Source: Hymenobacter sp. APR13 (GTDB lineage: Bacteria; Bacteroidota; Bacteroidia; Cytophagales; Hymenobacteraceae). From it: a stretch of 64,000 nt of DNA. Below are positions 25,861 through 33,311 of this stretch, in pieces. The translations under genes and the position numbers were made by a program. How positions within the stretch are numbered: position 1 is the stretch's first letter; every line of letters starts with the position of its first letter. Where the stretch lies: contig NZ_CP006587.1 in the NCBI RefSeq assembly GCF_000737515.1, forward strand, positions 2,909,001-2,973,000. The letters run 5' to 3'. The notes beneath the pieces are model-generated. The model was not told the DNA's origin, did not search any database, and saw nothing but the letters and a program-made list of their open reading frames with translations.

Positions 25861-25886
25861 AAACTTTTAATAATTATTGAAATATA
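25861..25886 (-). promoter_or_regulatory. Probable GbsR/MarR operator upstream of the epimerase
   Basis: AAACTTTTAAT-N4-ATTGAAATATA matches the regulator's own perfect site at 26460-26485 in 10 of 11 left-arm and 7 of 11 right-arm positions, with the same 4-bp spacer. Confidence 0.6.
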
Positions 25887-25913
25887 GAAGGCAAAAAAAG
25901 GCCTGCCGAGGCG

Positions 25914-26435
25914 CTACGGCCCCGGCCGCATCAGCTTCATAAACGTGCTCAGAAACCAGTTTTCATCGGCTTTGATAAGGGTGGAGGCGGCGCGGTCGGC
26001 GAAGTTGGCGAAGCTCTGGATGCTGCCAATCATCTGGGTGAAGGCGGCGGTTTCCTCGGGCGTGGCGGTGGAGGAAGGCTCTACCTCGCTGATTTCGCCC
26101 AGCACGCGCATGATGGGCTGCAGCTCGCGCTTGCGGCGCTCCTGCAGAATGAGCGTGGCTACCCGGTGGATGTCTTTTTCGCCCGAGAAGAACTCGCGCC
26201 GCTCGCCGGGGCGCAGCTCCTTGCGCACGATGCCCCAGTCCATGAGGGCGCGCACGTTCAGGTTCACGTTGCCCCGCGAAATCTGCAGCTGCTCCATGAT
26301 GTCCTCGGTGCTCAGCGCGCCCGGCGACACCAGCAGCAGCGCGTGTACCTGCGCCATTGTGCGGCTCACGCCCCAGGCCGAGCCCAGGGTGCCCCAGCCT
26401 TCAATGAATTTGCGCTTGGCTTCGTCGAGTTGCAT
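25914..26435 (-). CDS. GbsR/MarR family transcriptional regulator
   Basis: A 173-residue winged-helix regulator. The N-terminal segment FIEGWGTLGSAWGVSRTMAQVHALLLVSP is the GbsR-type opening, and the recognition helix region is EDIMEQLQISRGNVNLNVRAL. The C-terminal helical half would dimerise or bind ligand. GbsR proteins of other phyla control choline and glycine betaine genes, but in Bacteroidota the effector is mostly unknown. A perfect 11-bp inverted repeat 24 bp before the start codon, with a related one ahead of the downstream epimerase gene, indicates autoregulation and control of that gene. Confidence 0.88.
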   Translation of the reverse strand: MQLDEAKRKFIEGWGTLGSAWGVSRTMAQVHALLLVSPGALSTEDIMEQLQISRGNVNLNVRALMDWGIVRKELRPGERREFFSGEKDIHRVATLILQERRKRELQPIMRVLGEISEVEPSSTATPEETAAFTQMIGSIQSFANFADRAASTLIKADENWFLSTFMKLMRPGP

Positions 26436-26459
26436 GGTTCAAATGTAGTGGAGTATTTC

Positions 26460-26485
26460 AAACTTTCAATAAAAATTGAAAGTTT
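26460..26485 (-). promoter_or_regulatory. Perfect palindrome, autoregulatory operator
   Basis: AAACTTTCAAT-AAAA-ATTGAAAGTTT is an 11-bp perfect inverted repeat in AT-rich DNA, 24 bp upstream of the GbsR/MarR start codon. Confidence 0.65.
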
Positions 26486-26518
26486 ATTTTCATGGTACTG
26501 ATTAGACCTAAAAAGAAC

Positions 26519-27001
26519 GTCATGCTGAGCTTGCCGAAGCATCTCTACCGCAGTGCTAACTTCAGTGATTAGCTCCACTAGAGCTGCTTCGGCAAGATTT
26601 CATTTCTGCTTCTTCAGTCTATTCTCCCGGAAACGCGCTAATTGTTTAGGGGTCGGTGCCTTACGATAAGTTAGGTCTACCAACAGTTTTTCAAGTTCAT
26701 CCAAATCCTCTCCGTCAGCCAGTTCTCCGTTGTATTTGCTGAACAGCATGCTGCGTACCTGGGCGGCTTCGTCCACCAACTTGGGCGTAAACATATACAG
26801 TAATGCCCAAGCCAATTCTTCATCATTATCATGATAACGTCTCCCAAGGCTTCCCAAGCCTACAACGAGCTTTTCCATGAAAGCAACTGTCTGATACGCT
26901 TCCTCTTCGGATAGTTCTCTCATGAAAAATTCGTTTTAAGGAGTGTTAGTGAACAAATTCCAGCGAAGCGGTAGAGATACTTCGGCAAGCTCAACATGAC
27001 G
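26519..27001. repeat. Pair of 33-bp inverted repeats around a small low-GC gene
   Basis: The left arm, 26519-26551 (GTCATGCTGAGCTTGCCG...), and the right arm, 26969-27001 (...CGGCAAGCTCAACATGAC), are complementary with two mismatches in 33. They belong to the dispersed CGTCAT(G/T)C family. They enclose the hypothetical gene 26600-26923, whose base composition is clearly lower in GC than its surroundings, so the whole resembles a small inserted cassette. No transposase is present. Confidence 0.6.
26600..26923 (-). CDS. Hypothetical helical protein in an inverted-repeat cassette
   Basis: A 107-residue acidic, largely helical protein (MRELSEEEAYQTVAFMEKL, then DNDEELAWALLYMFTPK, ending in a basic tail RFRENRLKKQK). 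No known family is recognised, and there is no signal peptide or membrane segment. Its GC content looks near 47 percent by eye against more than 60 percent in neighbouring genes, and codon choice is correspondingly different (many A/T third positions), which suggests transfer. It lies between 33-bp inverted repeats. The composition recalls small immunity or antitoxin-like proteins, but no partner gene is present. Confidence 0.6.
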   Translation of the reverse strand: MRELSEEEAYQTVAFMEKLVVGLGSLGRRYHDNDEELAWALLYMFTPKLVDEAAQVRSMLFSKYNGELADGEDLDELEKLLVDLTYRKAPTPKQLARFRENRLKKQK

Positions 27002-27015
27002 GTTACTTTGGCAAC

Positions 27016-27062
27016 GTCAGCACGCGAGATTCCTCGCGCTGCTCGGAATGACGTGCTGATGG
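27016..27062. repeat. Dispersed repeat GTCAGCACG...CGTGCTGATGG
   Basis: The arms TCAGCACG and CGTGCTGA surround GCGAGATTCCTCGCGCTGC and a GGAATGACG tail of the CGTCATTCC family. It lies just after the dnaE stop codon on the minus strand and may serve as its terminator. Confidence 0.55.
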
Positions 27063-27072
27063 CTTGGGCCAA

Positions 27073-30000
27073 TTAAATCAGCTGGCAGGCGTCGATTTCC
27101 ATTTCGCGCATTTTGCGGATGAACTCTTTGGGCTCGATGCGGTAGCGGCGGGAGTAGGTGTCCACGGCCAGGTGCTCGTGGGGCTCGGCAAACTTGATTT
27201 CTAGCTTCTTGGAGCCCGAGCAGCCTTCCACGGCTTCCATGAAGCGGTCCATGAAGGGTTCTGTGATGGTGCGTAGGTCCAGCTGCACGCGCACGCCGTT
27301 GGCCAGCTTTTCGGCCACGTTGAACAGCGGCTCCATGGTCATGATCTTGAACTCGAACTGGTCGGAGTCGCGGAAGCGCTGGGCGTATTTGCCGCGGATG
27401 AACATGGGCGGCACCTGCTCCTTATCGTAGTTGCGGGGGTTGATGAGGGCCGAGAATTTGGAGTAGTCGTCGCGGAACAAAGCCAGGTTGAGGCTGCTTT
27501 CGTAGTCTTCCACGTTGAAGCTCACGAAGGGCTGGCCGGTTTTGGTGGTCTTGAACTGCACGTTGGAAATCAGGCCGGCTACCGTCACGTCGCGGTTTTT
27601 GTAGCTCTCAATCTTATCCAGCCCGCAGGTGCAGTAGGAATCGATTTCCAGCTTGAAGTCATCGAGCGGGTGGCCCGAGAGGTAGAAACCCACGATTTCC
27701 TTTTCGCGGCGCAGCTTCTCGGTGGGGCTCCAGGGCTCCAGGTCCTGGATTTTGGGCATCGGGATGGCCATTTCGCCGCCCCCGCCGCCAAACAGGCTCT
27801 GCTGGGCCGATTCTTTGGCGGCCTGGTGCTGCTGGCCCACCTTCATGGCCTTCTCGATGAGATTCTGGTCGTTGCCGGGAGCCTCCAGGAACTGGCGGCG
27901 GTGGTAGCGCTCAAACGAGTCGAAGGCGCCGGCCTGGGCCATGCTCTCGAAGGTTTTCTTGTTCACGGCTCGCAGGTTCACGCGGCGCGCAAAGTCGAAA
28001 ATGTCCTGGTAGGGGCCGTTTTTGTCGCGCTCCTGCACAATGTCCTCCACGGCGGCCTCGCCCGAGCCCTTCATGGCGGCCATGCCGAAGCGGATCTGGC
28101 CCTGGGCGTTGACGTTGAACTTCAGGATGGATTCGTTCACGTCGGGGCCGAGCACGGCCACGCCCTGCTTGCGGGCTTCCTCGATGAAGAACGTCACCTT
28201 CTTAATGTCGCCCATGTTGTTGGTGAGCACGGCGGCCATGTACTCGGCCGGGTAGTGGGCCTTGAGGTAGCCGGTCTGGTAGGCCACCACCGAGTAGGCG
28301 GCGGAGTGGGAGCGGTTGAAGCCGTAGGCCGCAAACTTCTCCATCACGTCGAATACCTCGTTGGCCTTTTTGGCCTTGATGCCGTGCAGCTTCTCGGCGC
28401 CCTCGCAGAACTTCTCCCGCTCCAGGGCCATCTTCTTCATGTCCTTTTTCCCCATGGCCCGGCGCAGCAAATCGGCGCCGCCGAGGGAGTAGCCGGCCAG
28501 AATCTGGGCCGTCTGCATGATCTGCTCCTGGTACACCATGATGCCCTGGGAGTAGTTCAGGATGGGTTCCAGCAGCTCGTGTGGGTAGTCCACCTCCTCG
28601 CGGCCGTGCTTGCGGTTGATGAAGTTCGGGATGAACTGCATCGGGCCCGGCCGGTACAGGGCGTTCATGGCAATCAGGTCCTCGATGTTGGTGGGCTTGA
28701 GGTCCTTGAGGTACATGCGCATGCCCTCGCTCTCGAACTGGAACGTGCCGATGGTGTCGCCGCGCTGGTAGAGCTCGTAGGTTTTCTGGTCGTCAATCGG
28801 GATTTCGTCGATGTCGATTTTGACGCCGTGGTTTTTCTCGATCAGGTTGATGGCATCGACGATGATGGTCAGGGTTTTGAGGCCCAGAAAGTCCATCTTC
28901 AGCATGCCGGCACTCTCAATCACCTTGCCATCGAACTGCGTGATCAGCAGGTCCGAGTCCTTAGAGGTGGAAACGGGAATGTACTTGGTGATGTCGTCGG
29001 GGGCGATGATGACGCCGGCGGCGTGGATGCCGGTGTTGCGCACCGAGCCTTCCAGCTTGTGGGCTAGGCGCAGAATCTGGCCGCGCAGGTTGTCGGGGGC
29101 GTCGTCGCGTAGGATGTAGTCCAGCTCGGGGTTTTCGGCGAAGGCCTTGGCCAGGGTGGTGCCCACTTGGTCGGGCACCATCTTCACCAGGTCGTTGGCC
29201 ACCGGCAGCGGCAGCTCCATGGCCCGCGACACGTCCTTGATGCTGGATTTGGCGGCCATCGTACCGAAGGTGATAATCTGGGCCACCTGAGTTTTGCCGT
29301 ACTTGTCCACCACGTAGTCGATGACGCGCTGGCGGTTCACGTCGTCGAAGTCGATGTCAATATCAGGCATCGACACGCGCTCCGGGTTCAGGAAACGCTC
29401 GAACAGCAACGAGTACTTAATCGGGTCGATGTTGGTGATGCCGATGCAGTAGGCCACGGCCGAGCCCGCCGCCGAGCCCCGGCCCGGCCCCACGGCCACC
29501 CCAATGCTGCGGCCGTGGTTGATGAAGTCCTGGGTGATGAGGAAGTAGCCGGCAAAGCCCATCGTCTCAATCACGCGCAGCTCGTAGTCGAGGCGCTCCT
29601 CAATTTCGGGCAGGCGCTCCGAGTAGCGGGCTTTCGGACCCTCGAAAGCGCCCTTGAAGGTGAGGTGGCGCAGGAAGGCGTCGGCAGTGGGGTGCTCGGG
29701 GGGCAGGGGGAAATTGGGGAGCAGAATGTCGCGCTGCAGCTTAGGCGGCGTGATTTTGTCCACGATTTCGTTGGTGTTGTCCACGCTTTCGGGCACGTCG
29801 GCGAACAGCGCGTTCATCTCGGCCTGGTTCTTAAAGTAGAACTGGTCGTTGGCGAAGCCGAAGCGGGCCCGGGGCCGGGGGCTCTGCGCTTCCTCATCGA
29901 TGCGCTGGAGCTGGCGGCGGATGTGGGCATCCTGGCCGGAAAGATGCCGCAGGTTGTCGAGGTGGTCGTAATGAACCTTGTTGTCCTGGGAAATCAGGCG

Positions 30001-30756
30001 GAAATACTGGGTCTGGAAGTCGCCGACCGGGATGCTGTGCTCCTCGCCGGTGTTCACGCACAGCAGAATATCGTGGGGGGCGAAGTCGGTCTGCTCCACG
30101 TAGTGCGAGTCGTTGGTGCAGATGACCTTCACGTTGTACTTCTTGGCCAGGCCCAGCAGCACTTGGTTCACGTCTTCCTGGCTTTTGCCGGTGCCGTCGA
30201 AGTTCATCAGCCCGTGGCGCTGAATCTCGATGTAGTAGTCGTCCTCGAACACGTCGAGCCACCACTTGAGCAGCTCCTCGGCCTTGGCCTCGCTCTGGAA
30301 CAGGATGGCCTGCGGAATCTCGGCCCCGATGCAGCAGCTGGTGGCAATCAGGCCCTTGTGGTACTTGAGTAGCAGCTCCTTATCAATACGCGGGAACTTG
30401 CTGTACACGCCCTCGATGAAGCTCATGGAGCAGAGCTTGCTCAGGTTGTGGTAGCCGTCCTGGTCCTTGGCCAGCAGCAACTGGTGGTAGCGCTTGTCCC
30501 GCTCGCCCTTCTCGCGGCTGAAGGTTTTCTTGTGGCGGTCCTCCACCATGTAGAACTCGCAGCCCACAATCGGCTTCACGTTGTACTTGTTGGCCTCGGC
30601 CACGAAGTTGAACGCCCCGAACATATTGCCGTGGTCGGTGAGGGCCACGGCCGGCATGCCGTCGGCCTGGGCCTTCTTCATCAGGGCCGAAATGCTGGCC
30701 TGACCGTCGAGCAGGGAATATTGGGTGTGCGAGTGGAGGTGCGAGAAAACGGGCAT
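27073..30756 (-). CDS. dnaE: DNA polymerase III subunit alpha
   Basis: The 1227-residue replicative polymerase. The N-terminal PHP domain starts HLHSHTQYSLLDG and keeps the metal-binding HxH, unlike E. coli DnaE, so metal-dependent proofreading or pyrophosphatase activity is possible. The palm carries VSMPDIDIDFDD (about 460-470) and KMDFLGLKTL (about 625) with the catalytic aspartates. Tandem HhH and an OB domain (VTVAGLISNVQFKTT, about 1055-1100) follow. The length and C-terminus fit the DnaE1 class. It is monocistronic between repeat elements. Confidence 0.97.
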   Translation of the reverse strand: MPVFSHLHSHTQYSLLDGQASISALMKKAQADGMPAVALTDHGNMFGAFNFVAEANKYNVKPIVGCEFYMVEDRHKKTFSREKGERDKRYHQLLLAKDQDGYHNLSKLCSMSFIEGVYSKFPRIDKELLLKYHKGLIATSCCIGAEIPQAILFQSEAKAEELLKWWLDVFEDDYYIEIQRHGLMNFDGTGKSQEDVNQVLLGLAKKYNVKVICTNDSHYVEQTDFAPHDILLCVNTGEEHSIPVGDFQTQYFRLISQDNKVHYDHLDNLRHLSGQDAHIRRQLQRIDEEAQSPRPRARFGFANDQFYFKNQAEMNALFADVPESVDNTNEIVDKITPPKLQRDILLPNFPLPPEHPTADAFLRHLTFKGAFEGPKARYSERLPEIEERLDYELRVIETMGFAGYFLITQDFINHGRSIGVAVGPGRGSAAGSAVAYCIGITNIDPIKYSLLFERFLNPERVSMPDIDIDFDDVNRQRVIDYVVDKYGKTQVAQIITFGTMAAKSSIKDVSRAMELPLPVANDLVKMVPDQVGTTLAKAFAENPELDYILRDDAPDNLRGQILRLAHKLEGSVRNTGIHAAGVIIAPDDITKYIPVSTSKDSDLLITQFDGKVIESAGMLKMDFLGLKTLTIIVDAINLIEKNHGVKIDIDEIPIDDQKTYELYQRGDTIGTFQFESEGMRMYLKDLKPTNIEDLIAMNALYRPGPMQFIPNFINRKHGREEVDYPHELLEPILNYSQGIMVYQEQIMQTAQILAGYSLGGADLLRRAMGKKDMKKMALEREKFCEGAEKLHGIKAKKANEVFDVMEKFAAYGFNRSHSAAYSVVAYQTGYLKAHYPAEYMAAVLTNNMGDIKKVTFFIEEARKQGVAVLGPDVNESILKFNVNAQGQIRFGMAAMKGSGEAAVEDIVQERDKNGPYQDIFDFARRVNLRAVNKKTFESMAQAGAFDSFERYHRRQFLEAPGNDQNLIEKAMKVGQQHQAAKESAQQSLFGGGGGEMAIPMPKIQDLEPWSPTEKLRREKEIVGFYLSGHPLDDFKLEIDSYCTCGLDKIESYKNRDVTVAGLISNVQFKTTKTGQPFVSFNVEDYESSLNLALFRDDYSKFSALINPRNYDKEQVPPMFIRGKYAQRFRDSDQFEFKIMTMEPLFNVAEKLANGVRVQLDLRTITEPFMDRFMEAVEGCSGSKKLEIKFAEPHEHLAVDTYSRRYRIEPKEFIRKMREMEIDACQLI

Positions 30757-31178
30757 GCTGCTGAATTAAGAATTAAAAATTAAGAATTAAGAATGCGTGG
30801 AGAAGCTGCATTCCGACTTCTTAATCCGGCCGTTGAGTACAGTAAAGTTACCCACGAATCAGCGGCCGGGAAAGATTGCGCGGCAACGGATTTTGGCGTA
30901 TCACCAGAGAGCGTGCATTCATCCGGTCGGCTCCGGTGGCTGCCCGCCCGGGTTGGCCGGCCGGCACGAAAGCCCGTATCTTCCCGCAGCGTCCGCAATT
31001 ATTCTGCCGCGGACGGAGTTAGGGTAGAGCAGCCGGCGCATGGCTGGGCTGCGTTTAGTGGGGCTTCGCCTTCGATATACAGTTAGCGGCACGGCTGGCC
31101 CGTTGCCGGAATTATTGAGAGTGCCAACTATCTACATTGTCTGTCTTCTGTGGCCGTGCATCCCGGCCAATATCACGC
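30757..31178. other. 422-bp gap between dnaE and the desaturase gene
   Basis: It starts with AT-rich direct repeats (GAATTAAGAATTAAAAATTAAGAATTAAG, here split as units of GAATTAA, 30763-30795). The rest is GC-rich with no convincing open frame, and it must hold the divergent promoters for dnaE and the desaturase. Confidence 0.5.
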
Positions 31179-32255
31179 ATGAAATATCTGGCTACCTCCA
31201 CCGACCCGGTTTATGACCCGGCCGCTCCTGTTTCGCGCGTTGGCGCGTTTCTGCAGCAGTTCATTCAGGACAAGCGCGACCTGCCGTTTGTGTACCTGAT
31301 CCTGGAAATCTCGCTCACCATTCTGCCCCTGGTGGCGCTGCTCTACGTGCCGGGCCTCGACCGGGGCCTGTGGTGGGCGGTGTTTGGGGTGTTTCTGGGG
31401 CTGACCACGTTTTTCTTCAAGGGGCCGTTCGGGCTGATGCTGCACTGCACCAGCCACCGCATCCTGTTCAAAAAGAAGTACGGCTACCTCAACCACTACA
31501 TTCCGTGGGTGATTGGGCCGTTTTTCGGGCAGACGCCGGAGACGTACTTCACCCACCACATGGGCATGCACCACCCCGAAAACAACCTGCCCGACGACGG
31601 CAGCTCCACCATGTACTACCAGCGCGACTCGCTGGCCAGCTTCGGCCGCTACCTCGCCGATTTTTTCGTGCTGGGCATTCCGAAGTTGGTGCAGTACCTG
31701 GGCCGCACCAACAAGCGCACCTTCCGGGCGCGGCTGCTGCGCGGCGAAGTGGTGTATCTGGTGGCCTGCGTGGTACTGGGCTTCGTGAATTTGCCCGCCA
31801 CGCTGGCCGTGCTGGTGATGCCCGTGCTGGTCACGCGCACCATCATGATGCTGGGCAACTGGAGCCAGCACGCCTTCATTGATGCCGCCGACCCCGCTAA
31901 CTGCTACACCAACAGCGTGACCTGCATCAATACCCGCTACAACCACAAGTGCTGGAACGACGGCTACCACATCAGCCACCACCTCAAGCCGGCCCTGCAC
32001 TGGAGCGAACATCCGGCCCACTTCCGCAAAAACGTGGCCCACTACGCGCAGAACAAGGCCATCGTGTTCGACGGCATCCACTTCCTGCACATCTTCGCCT
32101 ACCTGATGACGCGCCGCTACGATTTGCTGGCCCGCAACTTCGTGAACCTGGAAGGCCAGTTTCGCTCCGAAGCCGAGGTGGTGGCGCTGCTCCGCCACCG
32201 CACCCGCCTTATTGCGCGCGTGCCCCAGGCAGTGCCGGAGCTGGCGCTGGCCTAA
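31179..32255 (+). CDS. Membrane fatty acid desaturase family protein
   Basis: A 358-residue membrane protein with several hydrophobic segments and the three His clusters of the di-iron desaturase superfamily: HCTSHR, HHMGMHH (preceded by ETYFTHH) and DGYHISHH. These enzymes insert double bonds or hydroxyls into acyl chains, with electrons from ferredoxin or cytochrome b5-like donors. The spacing of the boxes is not the classical HxxxxH order, so the regiochemistry and even the substrate (fatty acid, carotenoid or other lipid) remain open. The start is ATG 31179 (MKYLATS), chosen over an upstream in-frame ATG at 31137 in the leader. Confidence 0.82.
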   Translation: MKYLATSTDPVYDPAAPVSRVGAFLQQFIQDKRDLPFVYLILEISLTILPLVALLYVPGLDRGLWWAVFGVFLGLTTFFFKGPFGLMLHCTSHRILFKKKYGYLNHYIPWVIGPFFGQTPETYFTHHMGMHHPENNLPDDGSSTMYYQRDSLASFGRYLADFFVLGIPKLVQYLGRTNKRTFRARLLRGEVVYLVACVVLGFVNLPATLAVLVMPVLVTRTIMMLGNWSQHAFIDAADPANCYTNSVTCINTRYNHKCWNDGYHISHHLKPALHWSEHPAHFRKNVAHYAQNKAIVFDGIHFLHIFAYLMTRRYDLLARNFVNLEGQFRSEAEVVALLRHRTRLIARVPQAVPELALA

Positions 32256-32279
32256 TCACGCCTCCGCCTCCCACAAAAC

Positions 32280-32308
32280 AAAAGGCCGCCTGATAAGGCG
32301 GCCTTTTG
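32280..32308. terminator. Bidirectional terminator
   Basis: The stem AAAAGGCCGCCT/AGGCGGCCTTTT lies between the convergent desaturase and LysM protein genes. Confidence 0.9.
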
Positions 32309-32343
32309 CGTGGTAAGTGGTGTTGCGTGTGGTTTACGGCCGG

Positions 32344-33189
32344 CTATTCGGGCGTCTGGATGGTAAGGACTTCGCCGATTTTCACGCTGTTGTCGGGTTT
32401 GGCGTTCCAGCTCTGGAGCTGGTCGGGCTTCACGCCGTATTGGCGGGCAATGGCAAACAGGGTTTCGCCTTTGACTACCGTGTGGTGCCGCACGGCTTTG
32501 GGAGTTGCCGCTTTGGCCGGGGCCGCCAGCGTGAGGGCCGGCGCCAAAGGCTTGGCCTTGGCTGCTACCAGGGCGTTGCCGGGCAGGGCGGCAGGCGCGG
32601 AGCTTGGGGCTGCTTTGGCTGGAACGGTCAGGGGCTTGGTGGCGGGAGTGGCGGCTACGGCCTTGTCGGGAATGGGGGCGGCGGGGGCCTTGGCGGTGCT
32701 GGTGGCCGCTGGTTTGGCTGCTTGCGTCCTGGTGCCCAGGAAGCCCGTGGCGGCCAGGCGGTCGGAGGCGGCTTTGAGGCTGGGGCTGCGGGCCGTGCGG
32801 GTGTTGAAGTCTTTGTACTGGGGGCTGCGCAGCAGGGTCTGGAGCTCAATCTGCCAGGGCTGCTGGCGCAGGCGCTGGGCCAACAGCTGCTGCTGCTCGC
32901 GTGGCAAGCTGGCGGTGTAGGTGCTCAGGCGTTGGTTGTAGGCTGGAATCTGGAGCAGCGCGGTTTCCACGAGCTGGGTGGCGCGGGCATCGTCTGGCTC
33001 GTAGTAGATGGCACGCAGCTGCCGTACGCTGGCCTGCACCAGCCCCGACATCACCCGCACCGAGTCTTCGGACAGCGCCACGGCGGGCGCCGGGGCAGCC
33101 GGAGCGGCCGGAACCGTCTGCTGGGCCTGCGCGGCCAACGAAAACAGCAGCAGGCTGCTGAAAGGTAAAATCCGGGAAAGAAAATGCAT
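32344..33189 (-). CDS. Exported LysM-domain protein
   Basis: A 281-residue protein with a signal peptide (MHFLSRILPFSSLLLFSLAAQAQ), a helical region (about 45-130), an Ala/Pro/Lys-rich linker (about 130-230) and a C-terminal LysM domain (HHTVVKGETLFAIARQYGV, ending VKIGEVLTIQTPE). LysM binds peptidoglycan or chitin-like glycans, so this should be a periplasmic or outer-membrane wall-associated protein. No hydrolase domain is visible. It lies just downstream of the MltD-like gene on the same strand and may act with it. Confidence 0.8.
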   Translation of the reverse strand: MHFLSRILPFSSLLLFSLAAQAQQTVPAAPAAPAPAVALSEDSVRVMSGLVQASVRQLRAIYYEPDDARATQLVETALLQIPAYNQRLSTYTASLPREQQQLLAQRLRQQPWQIELQTLLRSPQYKDFNTRTARSPSLKAASDRLAATGFLGTRTQAAKPAATSTAKAPAAPIPDKAVAATPATKPLTVPAKAAPSSAPAALPGNALVAAKAKPLAPALTLAAPAKAATPKAVRHHTVVKGETLFAIARQYGVKPDQLQSWNAKPDNSVKIGEVLTIQTPE

Positions 33190-33311
33190 TGCGGTAAAGA
33201 GAATAAAGAAATTCGGAAAGAGCCGCCGCTGCCCGCAGCCGAGTATCCGGCCGGGCAGCGCGGAATGGGCTGCCGCCACCGCACTACGGATGCGCGCTCA
33301 GCGGCAGGAGC

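Noticed and set aside
27670-29067. Long plus-strand open frame opposite dnaE (465 codons)
   Set aside because: Leu/Val/His-rich shadow of the dnaE coding frame, with no recognisable motif.
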